A DNA stretch of 64,000 nt, taken from positions 310,001-374,000 of the forward strand of contig NZ_JASMWN010000002.1 of NCBI RefSeq assembly GCF_032595355.1. Reading direction: 5' to 3'. Under the pieces are notes generated by a model that worked only from the letters and a program-made list of their open reading frames with translations, ran no database searches and had not been told where the DNA came from. The translations under genes and the position numbers were made by a program. This DNA comes from Sedimentitalea todarodis. GTDB lineage: Bacteria > Pseudomonadota > Alphaproteobacteria > Rhodobacterales > Rhodobacteraceae. Every line of letters starts with the position of its first letter. Within the stretch, counting starts at the first letter, position 1. This document shows positions 1 through 8,867 of this stretch, in pieces.

Positions 1-1
1 G

Positions 2-193
2 CAAGGAGAGCACAAGCTGGCGCGAGGCTATCTACCGACCCAGACCCATAGTCTGCATTGGGTCGCGGATCCCGGGTTTGCCGAGGCAATTGCCAACTAC
101 CTCAGGGCCGAACGCGAAGCGGTTGAGGAAGAGATCGAAGTGCTGACGGAGTACGGCCCGTTCAGAAAGCCACAAGTGGAGGAACAGCAATGA
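2..193 (+). CDS. GNAT-like N-acyltransferase of the DUF482/COG3146 type, 3' fragment
   Basis: Only the last 63 codons are present; the gene enters from the left edge of the window. The frame is open from base 2 and reads QGEHKLARGYLPTQTHSLHW near its start, then ends in a charged helical tail (residues AERE..EEEIE) and a TGA stop. The segment HKLARGYLP followed by a LHW motif is what I know from the C-terminus of COG3146 predicted N-acyltransferases (a FemAB/GNAT-like fold) in alphaproteobacteria. The stop overlaps the ATG of phhB (ATGA), so the two are translationally coupled. The substrate is unknown. Confidence 0.7.
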   Translation, partial: QGEHKLARGYLPTQTHSLHWVADPGFAEAIANYLRAEREAVEEEIEVLTEYGPFRKPQVEEQQ

Positions 194-483
194 CCGAGAA
201 ACTGTCTGACGAGGCACGGGGACCATTGCTGGACCCGCTCTTCAAAACGGGCTGGGCGCCTGTGGATGGTCGCGATGCGATCGAAAAGACCTTTGTCTTC
301 AATAATTTCATCGACGCCTTTGGCTGGATGACACGGGTCGCGATCTGGGCGGAAAAGTGGGATCACCACCCGGAATGGAACAATGTCTACAAGACTGTCA
401 ACGTGGTGTTGACGACGCATGATGTCGATGGGCTGAGCGCGCAAGATGCCAAACTGGCCCGTAAGATGGACAGTCTTGTGTAG
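190..483 (+). CDS. phhB: 4a-hydroxytetrahydrobiopterin dehydratase (PCD/DCoH family)
   Basis: This 97-residue protein has the usual length for pterin-4a-carbinolamine dehydratase, which dehydrates 4a-hydroxytetrahydropterin so that it can be recycled after aromatic amino-acid hydroxylation. The family signature is intact: EKWDHHPEW at residues 55-63, with the active-site His pair at 59-60, then NVYKTV and LTTHD with His77. No phenylalanine hydroxylase gene is visible here, and in many bacteria the enzyme serves molybdopterin or other pterin metabolism instead. The start overlaps the upstream stop by four bases. Confidence 0.93.
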   Translation: MTEKLSDEARGPLLDPLFKTGWAPVDGRDAIEKTFVFNNFIDAFGWMTRVAIWAEKWDHHPEWNNVYKTVNVVLTTHDVDGLSAQDAKLARKMDSLV

Positions 484-662
484 GGCATCGCCGTGGCCGC
501 GGGTTCGGTCACATATCCCGTTTGCGTATTGATGCCGCCGGGTATCGCGCCTGCATCAAGACCGACCAAATCCGGAACAGCACGAAACAGGTTCATCGTG
601 GTGTCGTCGGTTGTTCGAAACGATTTCGCAGATATTGCGGACTTGCGCGACGGGATGGGCAT

Positions 663-696
663 GGCGATCATCAGGATTTCAATCCTGATGATCGCC
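663..696. terminator. Perfect 34-bp inverted repeat between convergent genes
   Basis: GGCGATCATCAGGATT (663-678) is followed by TC and then its exact reverse complement AATCCTGATGATCGCC (681-696). It lies between the ends of phhB (+) and the peroxiredoxin gene (-), where a bidirectional terminator is expected. No T-run follows on either strand, so it is not a classic intrinsic terminator. The rest of the 484-702 spacer shows no convincing gene. Confidence 0.5.
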
Positions 697-702
697 ACCG
701 TC

Positions 703-1191
703 CTACATCGAAGCGAGCAGTCCCTCGCCACCAGAAACTTCGCATACGCCAGGGTTTTCCTCGGCCTGAAGAACCGTCACGGACCCGTCTTCGACCAGCA
801 TCGCATAGCGGCGCGACCGGGCAATCAACCCGGCGGGCGGCGCATCAAAATCCATGCCGATTGCCTTGGTGAAAGTGCTTTCCGGATCGGACAGCATGGT
901 CAGGCCCGCCGCCTCCGCCCCGGTTGCATCGCCCCAGGCTTTCATCACGAAGGGATCGTTGACGGACACGCAAATGATCTCGTCGACCCCCTTACCATCG
1001 AATTCGGATTTGGTGCGGATAAAGCTCGGCACATGCGCGGAGTGACAGGTTGGGGTAAAGGCGCCGGGAACCGCAAAAATCACGACCTTGCGCCCCTTGA
1101 TCTTGTCCGCGAGCGAGACCGTTTCAGGCCCCTCGGCACCCATCGTGACCAGTGTCGCGTCGGGCAGTTTCTCTCCGGTTGAAATCGTCAT
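703..1191 (-). CDS. Peroxiredoxin, Prx5-like
   Basis: This 162-residue thiol peroxidase reduces hydrogen and organic peroxides. The peroxidatic site PGAFTPTC is at residues 42-49, with Cys49, and is followed by HSAHVPSF, the arrangement of the Prx5 subfamily. Cys74 and a C-terminal Cys in NPGVCEV could act as resolving residues; the partner could be glutathione or glutaredoxin, but no fused glutaredoxin domain is present. I chose the internal ATG giving MTISTGEKLP, because the 14 residues before it do not match the family N-terminus. The gene is divergent from the reductase at 1285. Confidence 0.92.
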   Translation of the reverse strand: MTISTGEKLPDATLVTMGAEGPETVSLADKIKGRKVVIFAVPGAFTPTCHSAHVPSFIRTKSEFDGKGVDEIICVSVNDPFVMKAWGDATGAEAAGLTMLSDPESTFTKAIGMDFDAPPAGLIARSRRYAMLVEDGSVTVLQAEENPGVCEVSGGEGLLASM

Positions 1192-1284
1192 GTTGCGTCC
1201 CTTTCTGAAAATTTGTTTGCGCCAATGGCACAATTAGGATTTGTGAGCATCGGGACAACCACTTTCAAGGGGCGATGTCGATAG

Positions 1285-2496
1285 ATGAGCCATATCATTG
1301 TGATCGGAGCCGGACAGGCCGGCGCCTCGTTGGTGGCAAAACTGCGCAACAGCGGGTTTGATGGCGACCTGACCCTGATCGGTGCCGAACCTGTTCCCCC
1401 CTATCAGCGACCGCCATTGAGCAAGGCCTATCTTCTGGGCGAAATGGAGCTTGAGCGCCTGTTTCTGCGACCCGAGAGCTTCTATACGGATCAGAACATC
1501 GCGCTGCGCAAGGGCAAGGCCGTGACCGCCATCGATCCGGCGGAAAAAACGGTGACGGTGGGTGACGAGGTGATCCGCTATGATCAACTGGCGCTGACAA
1601 CAGGTTCGGAGCCCCGGCGGTTGCCCGCAGCGATCGGCGGCGATCTGGATGGCGTGCACGTGGTGCGTACCCTGTCGGATGTCGATGCAATGTCGAGTGC
1701 AGTCACCCAAGGTGCGCGCGCGTTGATTGTGGGCGGCGGGTATATCGGGCTTGAGGCGGCCGCGGTCGCGGCCAAGCGCGGTGTAAGGGTCACGCTTGTG
1801 GAAATGGCAGAGCGAATTCTGCAGCGGGTGGCCGCGCCGCAAACCAGCGACTATTTTCGTGCGCTGCATACGGCCCATGGTGTCGAGATTCGAGAAGGCA
1901 TCGGGCTTGATCACCTGATCGGTGAGGAGGGCAAGGTCACCGGGGCGGTGCTGAGCGATGGCAGCGAAATTGACCTTGATTTCGTGATTGTCGGTGTCGG
2001 CATCACGCCCTCGACCGCGCTGGCAGAGATGGCTGGCCTGACCATCGACAACGGCATTGCCGTCGACGAACTTGGCCGCACGTCTGATCCCGCAATCTGG
2101 GCCGCTGGCGATTGTGCATCCTTTCCTTATGCCGGCGGACGGCTCCGGCTGGAAAGCGTGCCAAACGCCATTGATCAGGCCGAATGCGTGGCCGCGAACA
2201 TACTCGGCGCGGCAACGCCCTATGTGCCCAAGCCGTGGTTCTGGTCGGATCAATACGATGTGAAACTGCAGATTGCCGGTTTAAACACGGGGTATGATCG
2301 GGTCGTCACGCGCACGGGCGACAAGGGCGCAGTGTCGTTCTGGTATTTCGCCGGCAACACGCTGCTTGCCGTTGACGCCATGACTGATCCGCGCGGATAC
2401 ATGATAGGCAAGCGCCTGATCGAGGCGGGGAAGTCTCCGGCGCCAGAGGCGATCGCCGACCCCGGGACCGATCTGAAATCGCTGCTGCGCGCGTGA
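1285..2496 (+). CDS. FAD/NAD(P)-dependent ferredoxin (rubredoxin-type) reductase
   Basis: This 403-residue flavoprotein has the two-dinucleotide-fold layout of ferredoxin/rubredoxin reductases of the AIF-like class. The FAD site IIVIGAGQAG is at residues 4-13, RPPLSKAYL follows at 42-50, the NAD(P) site IVGGGYIGLE is at 148-157, and the second FAD motif is WAAGDCASF. It would pass electrons from NAD(P)H to a ferredoxin, typically for a cytochrome P450 or Rieske oxygenase, but no such partner is adjacent. Its stop overlaps the GTG start of rsmD (GTGA), so the two are co-transcribed. Confidence 0.9.
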   Translation: MSHIIVIGAGQAGASLVAKLRNSGFDGDLTLIGAEPVPPYQRPPLSKAYLLGEMELERLFLRPESFYTDQNIALRKGKAVTAIDPAEKTVTVGDEVIRYDQLALTTGSEPRRLPAAIGGDLDGVHVVRTLSDVDAMSSAVTQGARALIVGGGYIGLEAAAVAAKRGVRVTLVEMAERILQRVAAPQTSDYFRALHTAHGVEIREGIGLDHLIGEEGKVTGAVLSDGSEIDLDFVIVGVGITPSTALAEMAGLTIDNGIAVDELGRTSDPAIWAAGDCASFPYAGGRLRLESVPNAIDQAECVAANILGAATPYVPKPWFWSDQYDVKLQIAGLNTGYDRVVTRTGDKGAVSFWYFAGNTLLAVDAMTDPRGYMIGKRLIEAGKSPAPEAIADPGTDLKSLLRA

Positions 2497-3050
2497 GGAT
2501 CATCGCGGGGCGATTTCGTGGCCGGGCGCTGGCGTCGGTCGGCAAGGGCGACAGTGCCGCGCATCTGCGTCCGACCACAGACCGGGTGCGCGAAAGCCTG
2601 TTCAACGTGCTGGCGCATCGCCATGATTTAGAGGGTGCACGGGTGCTGGACCTCTTTGCTGGGACCGGAGCGTTGGGGCTCGAGGCCCTGTCGCGCGGCG
2701 CGGCGCATGTCACCTTTGTCGACGATGGGCGCGTCGCCGGGCAACTCATCCGCAAGAACATCGATCTCATGGACAGTCAGCTACAGACCCACCTCATTCG
2801 CCGCGATGCCACCCGTCTGCCCTCCTGCCCCGGAGAACCTTGCGATCTGGTGTTTCTCGACCCTCCCTACGGCATGGCCCTTGGTCAGCGCGCCTTGTCC
2901 ACGGTCACCGAGGCGGGCTGGGTTGCCCATGATGCCCTTGTCGTCTGGGAAGAAAACGCGCCGATGCCGGCACCGGTGGGGTTCGGATTGATCGATAGCC
3001 GCAAGTACGGCGACACACACATCACGCTCATGCTGGCATCAGGCCGCTGA
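2493..3050 (+). CDS. rsmD: 16S rRNA (guanine966-N2)-methyltransferase
   Basis: This 185-residue SAM-dependent methyltransferase modifies G966 of 16S rRNA during 30S assembly. The SAM-binding motif I DLFAGTGALG is at residues 53-62 and the catalytic amino-methyltransferase motif DPPY at 123-126. The N-terminal MRIIAGRFRGR is characteristic of RsmD. It starts with GTG inside the upstream stop codon. The end abuts the stop of the convergent map gene with no spacer. Confidence 0.95.
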   Translation: MRIIAGRFRGRALASVGKGDSAAHLRPTTDRVRESLFNVLAHRHDLEGARVLDLFAGTGALGLEALSRGAAHVTFVDDGRVAGQLIRKNIDLMDSQLQTHLIRRDATRLPSCPGEPCDLVFLDPPYGMALGQRALSTVTEAGWVAHDALVVWEENAPMPAPVGFGLIDSRKYGDTHITLMLASGR

Positions 3051-3878
3051 TCAAGCCTCGTAGGTCGGGTGAAAGCGCCCTGCGGGCGACAACGTGAAGA
3101 TTTCAAAACCATCCCCGGTCACGCCGACCGAATGCTCGAACTGTGCAGACAGGGATTTGTCCCGCGTGACTGCTGTCCAGTCATCGGCGAGGGTCTTGGT
3201 TTCCGGCCGACCCAGATTGACCATCGGTTCGATGGTAAAGAACATGCCTTCTTCCAGGATTGCACCGGTTCCGGGGCGACCATAGTGCAGCACATTGGGC
3301 GGCGCGTGAAACACCCGGCCCAGCCCATGACCGCAAAAGTCGCGCACAACGCTCATGCGGTGCGCCTCGACATAGGTCTGGATCGCGTGGCCGATGTCAC
3401 CAAAGGTGTTGCCCGGTTTGACAACCTCGATACCCTTCATCAGCGCATCATGGGTCACCTGGATCAAACGATCGGCCTTGCGCGGCAGTTTGCCTGCGAC
3501 ATACATCCGGCTGGTGTCGCCAAACCAGCCATCGACGATCACCGTGACGTCGATATTGATGATATCGCCATCCTTGAGCTTCTTGTCGCCGGGAATGCCG
3601 TGACACACCACGTGGTTGACCGAAATACAGCTGGCGTGCTCGTAGCCCTTGTACCCGATCGTGGCAGATTTCGCGCCTGCATCCTCGACCATCTTGGTGA
3701 TCGCCGCATCGATGGCACCGGTGGTTTGACCGACAAACACATGGTCGCAAATGTCGTCCAGGATGCGCGCGGCCAAGGTGCCAGCAGCGTGCATTCCGGC
3801 AAAATCTGCGGGGTCATAAATTCGAATGCCATCCTTGGTCAGACGGCCGCGAAGTTCATTGTTCACCGATGACTCCAT
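3051..3878 (-). CDS. map: Methionine aminopeptidase, type I
   Basis: This 275-residue cytosolic metallopeptidase removes the initiator methionine from nascent proteins. The pita-bread fold ligands are visible: the Asp pair in INIDVT and FGDTSRM, the His in CGHGLGRVFH, Glu in FTIEPM and Glu in FEHSVG. There is no N-terminal zinc-finger extension, so it is the bacterial type Ia/Ib short form. It lies 54 bp downstream of sfsA on the same strand, an arrangement I regard as a two-gene operon. Confidence 0.96.
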   Translation of the reverse strand: MESSVNNELRGRLTKDGIRIYDPADFAGMHAAGTLAARILDDICDHVFVGQTTGAIDAAITKMVEDAGAKSATIGYKGYEHASCISVNHVVCHGIPGDKKLKDGDIINIDVTVIVDGWFGDTSRMYVAGKLPRKADRLIQVTHDALMKGIEVVKPGNTFGDIGHAIQTYVEAHRMSVVRDFCGHGLGRVFHAPPNVLHYGRPGTGAILEEGMFFTIEPMVNLGRPETKTLADDWTAVTRDKSLSAQFEHSVGVTGDGFEIFTLSPAGRFHPTYEA

Positions 3879-3932
3879 ATTCGTTGTCTTCCCATATACT
3901 TAAAGCCTCAGGCGCAAAAGTTCCAGTGGGGC

Positions 3933-4637
3933 TCAAAACACAGAAGCGACAGGTTGGCCCAACTCCACCCCCTGCGTGGTGATCCGCGAGCCAAAGCACA
4001 GGGTTTCAACGCCACGATCACGGGCGGCCTGATAGGCCGCCGCATATCCCGGGTCAATATCGCGTGCCAGATCAAACCCCGTGCAATCGGTGCGCTGGAT
4101 CAGGTACAGCATCACCCCCCGATGGCCCTGTTCAGCGACCCGCGCCAGTTCCTCAAGGTGTTTGGCACCGCGTTTGGTTACGGAATCCGGGAACTCGGCC
4201 AGCCCCGGCTGGCGACACAATGTCACGCTCTTGACTTCGACATATGCGTCGGGAAGGCCCGGTTGGCTCAACAGGAAGTCAATTCGGCTCGCCTCGCCAT
4301 ACTTGACCTCGGGGCGAACGGTTTCATACGCCGCCAGCCCGGCCACCTGTCTTTCTTCGAGAGCGGCGCGCAGCGCGCGGTTTGGAACCGAGGTATCCAC
4401 GCCGGTAAAATGCCCGTTCTCGTGATCCACCAGCCGCCAGCCGAATTTCAGTTTCTTGCGAGGGTCGTCGTTTGGCTCCAGCCAGACCTTCTGACCCGGC
4501 GTCGCCAGTCCCATCATCGAACCGGGGTTCGCGCAATGCGCGGTGATTTCACGGCCATCCCCGAGCCTGCAATCGGCGAGAAACCGTTTGTAGCGGCGGA
4601 TCAGCCTGGCGGGGACGAGAGGGGTTTCAAAGCGCAT
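3933..4637 (-). CDS. sfsA: SfsA family DNA/RNA nuclease
   Basis: This 234-residue protein has the SfsA layout: an OB-like N-terminal part with HCANPGSM at residues 34-41, and a PD-(D/E)XK-type nuclease core with RIDFLL (Asp120) and YVEVKSVTL (Glu134, Lys136). SfsA was first named for stimulating sugar fermentation and is now viewed as a nucleic-acid nuclease. I took the start at MRFETPLVPA, which fits the family; an in-frame ATG 15 codons upstream would overlap the promoter of the divergent gene at 4686. Confidence 0.9.
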   Translation of the reverse strand: MRFETPLVPARLIRRYKRFLADCRLGDGREITAHCANPGSMMGLATPGQKVWLEPNDDPRKKLKFGWRLVDHENGHFTGVDTSVPNRALRAALEERQVAGLAAYETVRPEVKYGEASRIDFLLSQPGLPDAYVEVKSVTLCRQPGLAEFPDSVTKRGAKHLEELARVAEQGHRGVMLYLIQRTDCTGFDLARDIDPGYAAAYQAARDRGVETLCFGSRITTQGVELGQPVASVF

Positions 4638-4685
4638 GGCCAAGGGCCTATACCTGCGAGAGAAACCATTCAAGCGAGGCATGTC

Positions 4686-5408
4686 ATGGCAAATCCAACC
4701 GCCGCGATGCTGGTGATCGGGGATGAAATCCTGTCAGGACGCACACGCGATTCAAACATGCATTTTCTGGCTGGCGAACTGACCAAGAACGGAATCGACC
4801 TGAAACAGGTGCGTGTCGTCAGCGATGATCGGGTTGCGATCATCGATGCGGCGCGCGCATTGTCCGACACCCATGATGTCGTGTTCACCAGCGGTGGCAT
4901 CGGGCCGACCCATGATGATATCACGGCCGATTGCATCGCGGCAGCCTTTGACGCTCCGATTGACGTCCGCGACGATGCCCGGAAAATCCTCGAGGACCAT
5001 TACCAGAAGAGCGGGCATAGGTTGAATGCCGCCCGCCTGCGCATGGCTCGGATCCCGGACGGGGCCACCCTGATTGACAATCCGGTGTCACGCGCCCCGG
5101 GGTTTACCATCAGTAATGTTCACGTGATGGCAGGCGTTCCACAGGTCTTTCAGGCGATGGTCGCCAGTGTCCTGCCAACCCTGACCGGCGGTGCTCCGTT
5201 GATGAGCCAGAGCCTGCAGGTGTTTCGCGGCGAAGGTGACATTGCCGAAACGCTGTCGCAATTTGCAGAGCGCTACGCGGACCTGTCGATTGGCTGCTAT
5301 CCGTTTCAGAAAGACGGGGCCTTTGGCGCGAATATCGTCATCCGCGGGCAGGATGGCACGCGGGTGGACGCCGCAATGACCGAATTGGCCAGGGCGCTCG
5401 CGCTATGA
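4686..5408 (+). CDS. MoaB/CinA-N-like molybdopterin-binding domain protein
   Basis: This 240-residue protein begins with LVIGDEILSGRTRDSN and carries TSGGIGPTHDDIT, the signatures of the MoCF-biosynthesis (MoaB/Mog) fold, which is also the N-terminal domain of CinA. The C-terminal half matches stand-alone CinA-like proteins rather than a nicotinamide-nucleotide amidase. The family binds molybdopterin or dinucleotides, and the role of this form is not established. The stop overlaps the next ATG, so it is coupled with the GNAT that follows. Confidence 0.85.
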   Translation: MANPTAAMLVIGDEILSGRTRDSNMHFLAGELTKNGIDLKQVRVVSDDRVAIIDAARALSDTHDVVFTSGGIGPTHDDITADCIAAAFDAPIDVRDDARKILEDHYQKSGHRLNAARLRMARIPDGATLIDNPVSRAPGFTISNVHVMAGVPQVFQAMVASVLPTLTGGAPLMSQSLQVFRGEGDIAETLSQFAERYADLSIGCYPFQKDGAFGANIVIRGQDGTRVDAAMTELARALAL

Positions 5409-6142
5409 ATGCACCCCTGCCATCCTGGTACGATGTGATTGACGGCACCTGGCCTGCCGCCAGCTACCGGCACCACGGGGTCTGGACCCTGCGCGAAGGA
5501 TGCGGCGGCGGCAGCCGCGTGTCGGCGACAACGCTGGCCAAACCGGACGCTGACTTTACCGAGGCCGACATCGACAGCGCGGAAACCGCGATGCTGGACA
5601 TGGGGCAGTCCCGCATTTTCATGATCCGCAAGGGCGAGACCGTTCTGGACCAGCACCTTGCCCAACGCGGCTATGCGCTCAAGGACCCGGTCACGATCTA
5701 TGTGTGCCCCCCCGCACAAATGATGGATGAGCCGATCCCCCGCGTCACCGTTTTTTCCCTCTGGGAGCCGCTGGCCATCATGCGTGAAATCTGGGCCGCT
5801 GGCGGGATCGGGGCGTCTCGGCTCGCGATCATGGATCGCGCCCGCGGACCCAAGACCAGTTTCCTGTGTCGCCACAAGGACAAGCCCGCCGGGGCCGCCT
5901 ATGCCGCGTTTCATGATGGCGTCGTGATGGTCCATGCGATTGAAATCCTGGCTCACCAACGGCGCTGCGGCATGGGTCGCTGGGTGATGCGCGCCGCTGC
6001 CTTCTGGGCCGACGAACAGGGTGCCGAAACCCTGTCGGTCATGTGCACGGTCGAGAACACGGCGGCCAACGCGCTCTACACTTCCCTCGGCATGCGGCCT
6101 GTGGGACAGTACCATTATCGACACCTCCCAGATGGAGCCTGA
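5405..6142 (+). CDS. GNAT family N-acetyltransferase
   Basis: This 245-residue protein has its GNAT domain in the C-terminal half. The acetyl-CoA-binding stretch is the segment HQRRCGMGRWVMRAAA, followed by the classic ENTAANALYTSLGM that ends most GNAT folds. The N-terminal 120 residues are a degenerate second GNAT-like half, as in many Roseobacter acetyltransferases. The substrate cannot be read from sequence. It overlaps the upstream gene by four bases (ATGA) and is followed closely by the AhpD-like gene, so 4686-7635 looks like one transcript. Confidence 0.85.
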   Translation: MNAPLPSWYDVIDGTWPAASYRHHGVWTLREGCGGGSRVSATTLAKPDADFTEADIDSAETAMLDMGQSRIFMIRKGETVLDQHLAQRGYALKDPVTIYVCPPAQMMDEPIPRVTVFSLWEPLAIMREIWAAGGIGASRLAIMDRARGPKTSFLCRHKDKPAGAAYAAFHDGVVMVHAIEILAHQRRCGMGRWVMRAAAFWADEQGAETLSVMCTVENTAANALYTSLGMRPVGQYHYRHLPDGA

Positions 6143-6148
6143 TGCCAA

Positions 6149-6721
6149 GTGACAAATGAAACCCCGCCGACCGCCCTTGACCTTCCAATGGTCGATCCAT
6201 TGCCCGAGGCGACACAGAAGTACTTTGATATCTGCCTCGAGAAACTGGGAATGATCCCCAACGTCTTGAAGGCCAATGCCTTTGATATCGACAAACTCAA
6301 CGCGTTCACCGGCATGTACAACGACCTGATGCTGGCCGATAGCGGCCTGAGCAAGCTCGAGCGGGAAATGATCGCCGTGGTCGTGTCTTCGATCAACCAC
6401 TGCTTTTATTGCCTCGTTGCCCATGGCGCGGCGGTGCGGCAATTGTCCGGCGACCCGAAACTGGGCGAAATGCTGGTGATGAACTACCGCGTTGCACCGC
6501 TCGAACCGCGCCAACGGGGGATGCTCGATTTCGCGGCCAAGATGACAACTGCCAGCGCCACGATCGAGGAAACCGATCGCCAGGCCCTGCGGGATCTGGG
6601 TTTCAGCGATCGCGATATCTGGGACATTGCAAATGTCACCGGCTTCTTCAACATGTCCAATCGGGTCGCGAGTGCCACTGCAATGCACCCGAATGACGAG
6701 TACCATTCACAGTTCAGATGA
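6149..6721 (+). CDS. AhpD-like peroxidase-related protein (carboxymuconolactone decarboxylase family)
   Basis: This 190-residue protein contains the CxxC redox motif in NHCFYCLVAHG, the active site of AhpD-like alkylhydroperoxidases, with the proton-relay His two turns later. The length and the N-terminal MVDPLPEATQKYF match the uncharacterised peroxidase-related subfamily. It starts with GTG, six bases after the previous stop. The likely role is thiol-based peroxide detoxification; the redox partner is unknown. Confidence 0.88.
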   Translation: MTNETPPTALDLPMVDPLPEATQKYFDICLEKLGMIPNVLKANAFDIDKLNAFTGMYNDLMLADSGLSKLEREMIAVVVSSINHCFYCLVAHGAAVRQLSGDPKLGEMLVMNYRVAPLEPRQRGMLDFAAKMTTASATIEETDRQALRDLGFSDRDIWDIANVTGFFNMSNRVASATAMHPNDEYHSQFR

Positions 6722-7635
6722 TGAGCCGACTTGCATTCAGCACCCTTTTGTCGCTGATACCTGTTTTTTGTCAGGCTCAGGATCTGACACTGATGCCAGC
6801 GGCTCGGCAACTCTCGGAACGGGTAAGCCCGCTTGACAGCTACGAGCTGCCGACGGGAATCTTTGCCGATGGAACTATCCCGGTGCGCCGGTTCGAGGGG
6901 CGCGTCGAGCGCAAGACCTTTCGGATCAACGGCGCATCGGCGACGACGCTGCAGCTCCTGACTCCATTGCGCGAACAATTGGAATCGATGGGCTATGACC
7001 TGATCTACCAATGCGAGGACCGCACCTGCGGCGGGTTTGATTTCCGCTTTGGAACAGAGGTCGTCCCTGCACCGGACATGCACGTCGATATTCGAAACTA
7101 CCGTTTCCTGTCAGCCGTTCTGGAACCTGACACCGCCATCAGCGTTCTGGTCAGCCGAAGCGGAAGTGCCGCTTACATTCAGATCATCCGCGTGTCGCCC
7201 TCCGATGCGCAGAACAGCATACAAGCAACAACACCCGAGGCGAGCGTTGCGACCACCGAGGATTTGGCACTGGCGCTACAGCGTGACGGACACGTGGTTC
7301 TGCGCGATCTTGAATTTGACAGCGGTGCTGGGGCGTTGCTGCCCGGCCCCCACGAAACGCTCGACCAACTCGCCAAATATCTGAGCGATCATCCCGATCA
7401 ACGTATTGCACTGGTCGGACACACAGACAGTACCGGGGCACTTGCGACGAATATTGCATTGTCCAAACGACGCGCAGCTGCCGTCCGAACGCGCCTGATC
7501 GATAGTCTTGATGTCGATCCTTCCCGCATCGATGCCGAGGGCAACGGCTATCTGGCACCTGTTGCTTCCAACCTGACACCTCAGGGGCGAGAGGCCAATC
7601 GCCGGGTTGAAGCGATCCTGCTGCCAGCACGCTAG
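6718..7635 (+). CDS. OmpA family outer-membrane/periplasmic protein
   Basis: This 305-residue protein has an N-terminal signal peptide (about residues 1-20, hydrophobic and ending CQA). A central domain without a recognised family carries CEDRTCGG, probably a disulphide. The C-terminal OmpA domain spans about 195-300 and contains LEFDSGAGAL, LVGHTDSTG and LSKRRAAAVRTRL, the peptidoglycan-binding helix-loop. It would anchor an envelope complex to the cell wall. The ATG overlaps the preceding TGA. Confidence 0.88.
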   Translation: MMSRLAFSTLLSLIPVFCQAQDLTLMPAARQLSERVSPLDSYELPTGIFADGTIPVRRFEGRVERKTFRINGASATTLQLLTPLREQLESMGYDLIYQCEDRTCGGFDFRFGTEVVPAPDMHVDIRNYRFLSAVLEPDTAISVLVSRSGSAAYIQIIRVSPSDAQNSIQATTPEASVATTEDLALALQRDGHVVLRDLEFDSGAGALLPGPHETLDQLAKYLSDHPDQRIALVGHTDSTGALATNIALSKRRAAAVRTRLIDSLDVDPSRIDAEGNGYLAPVASNLTPQGREANRRVEAILLPAR

Positions 7636-7709
7636 CGGTCCAGCGACGCTTGTGTGGTTACGATCCCAACTGGACGAGGGTGGCTGGCCCCGATTGCGCG
7701 AAGCCGATC

Positions 7710-8615
7710 CTACCAGTCGGTCGGACCTTTTTCGGCAAAGGCATGAACCAGAAAGTCGATGAACGCACGGACCTTGGGCTGGGTAAAGCGACCCGGAGGA
7801 TAAACCGCATAGATGCCCTGTGTCTCAACCGGCAAAGACGGCATTGCATCTTCGACCAGCCCCGACTGCAACGCCTCGGAATAGAGGAAGCTGGGCAGGT
7901 AAGCGATCCCGAGCCCCGAAATCGCGGCGTTCAAAAGGGATTGACCGTCGTTGACACTGAGCCAGCCAGCGGTGCGGACCTGTCGCTTTTCACCCGAAGG
8001 GGCCGTCAGCCGCCAGACATTGCCGCTGGACTGGTTCGAGTAGTGCAGCAGCTTGTGTTCGTTCAGGTCATCGATTTTCTGCGGTCGCCCGTATTTCTCG
8101 AAATAGGACGGCGCGGCGATCATGCGCTTGGTGGTTTCCGTCAGCTTGCGTGCTCGCAAAGTGCTGTCTTCGAGCTCTCCGATCCGCACGGCCATGTCGA
8201 AGCCTTCGGAGATCAGTTCCACATAGCGGTTGTTCAGCACCATGTTGACCGTGATGTCGGGGAAATCCGCAAGGAACTCTGACAGAACCGGTGACAGATG
8301 ATTGACACCAAAATCGGTGGCAACACTGATCCGCAACAATCCCGAGGGAGCGGATTGCATCGACGTCACCAATGCATCAGCCTCGCCTGCGTCGTTTAGC
8401 ACACGGCGCGCCCGATCATAGTAGGCCAGTCCGATTTCCGTCGGGCTGACCCTGCGGGTCGTCCGGTTCAGAAGCCGTGCGCCCAACCGTGCCTCAAGGC
8501 TTGAGACATGTTTGGAAACAGCCGATTTCGAGATACCCATCTTCTTGGCAGCGTCCGTAAAGCCGCCTTGATCCACCACGTTGGCGAAGGCTTCCATTTC
8601 CGTCAATCGATCCAT
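7710..8615 (-). CDS. LysR family transcriptional regulator
   Basis: This 301-residue LTTR has an N-terminal winged HTH (about residues 1-60, GGFTDAAKKMGISKSAVSKH) and a periplasmic-binding-like effector domain ending near residue 295. The start MDRLTEMEAF was chosen because the HTH sits at its usual distance from it; a 51-codon upstream extension has no family match. The HTH and the LTETTKRMIAAPSYF segment place it in the CrgA/DmlR-like group. The divergently transcribed DUF4399 gene at 8868 is the nearest possible target. Confidence 0.9.
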   Translation of the reverse strand: MDRLTEMEAFANVVDQGGFTDAAKKMGISKSAVSKHVSSLEARLGARLLNRTTRRVSPTEIGLAYYDRARRVLNDAGEADALVTSMQSAPSGLLRISVATDFGVNHLSPVLSEFLADFPDITVNMVLNNRYVELISEGFDMAVRIGELEDSTLRARKLTETTKRMIAAPSYFEKYGRPQKIDDLNEHKLLHYSNQSSGNVWRLTAPSGEKRQVRTAGWLSVNDGQSLLNAAISGLGIAYLPSFLYSEALQSGLVEDAMPSLPVETQGIYAVYPPGRFTQPKVRAFIDFLVHAFAEKGPTDW

Positions 8616-8867
8616 ACGCAGTACCTCAAGAACTAATTCAGTTATGCAATCGGTATCCGTTCGAATCTGGGCAAGATCGCGGCGAGCGTGGGATAATATC
8701 AGGGTTTCATTGCCTATCGTTCTCGCTGGGGAAACGGCCCGGAGCGCGGAAATGGGCGATACTCGCATCTACAGAATATTGATTTTATTGATATTTTACC
8801 GGAGCCGTTGGAAATGTGGCAAGATCGTGCTACCTATTATGACAATTCTCAACAATTTGGTGCTGAC

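Noticed and set aside
493..1182. 229-codon plus-strand frame after phhB
   Set aside because: Mostly antisense to the peroxiredoxin gene and runs through the palindrome; no family resemblance.
5306..6706. 466-codon frame on the minus strand
   Set aside because: Antisense to three genes with clear domains (GNAT, AhpD-like and the MoaB-like end).
8640..8720. Possible tRNA suggested by CGTTCGAATC
   Set aside because: No acceptor stem or D-arm can be folded around it.
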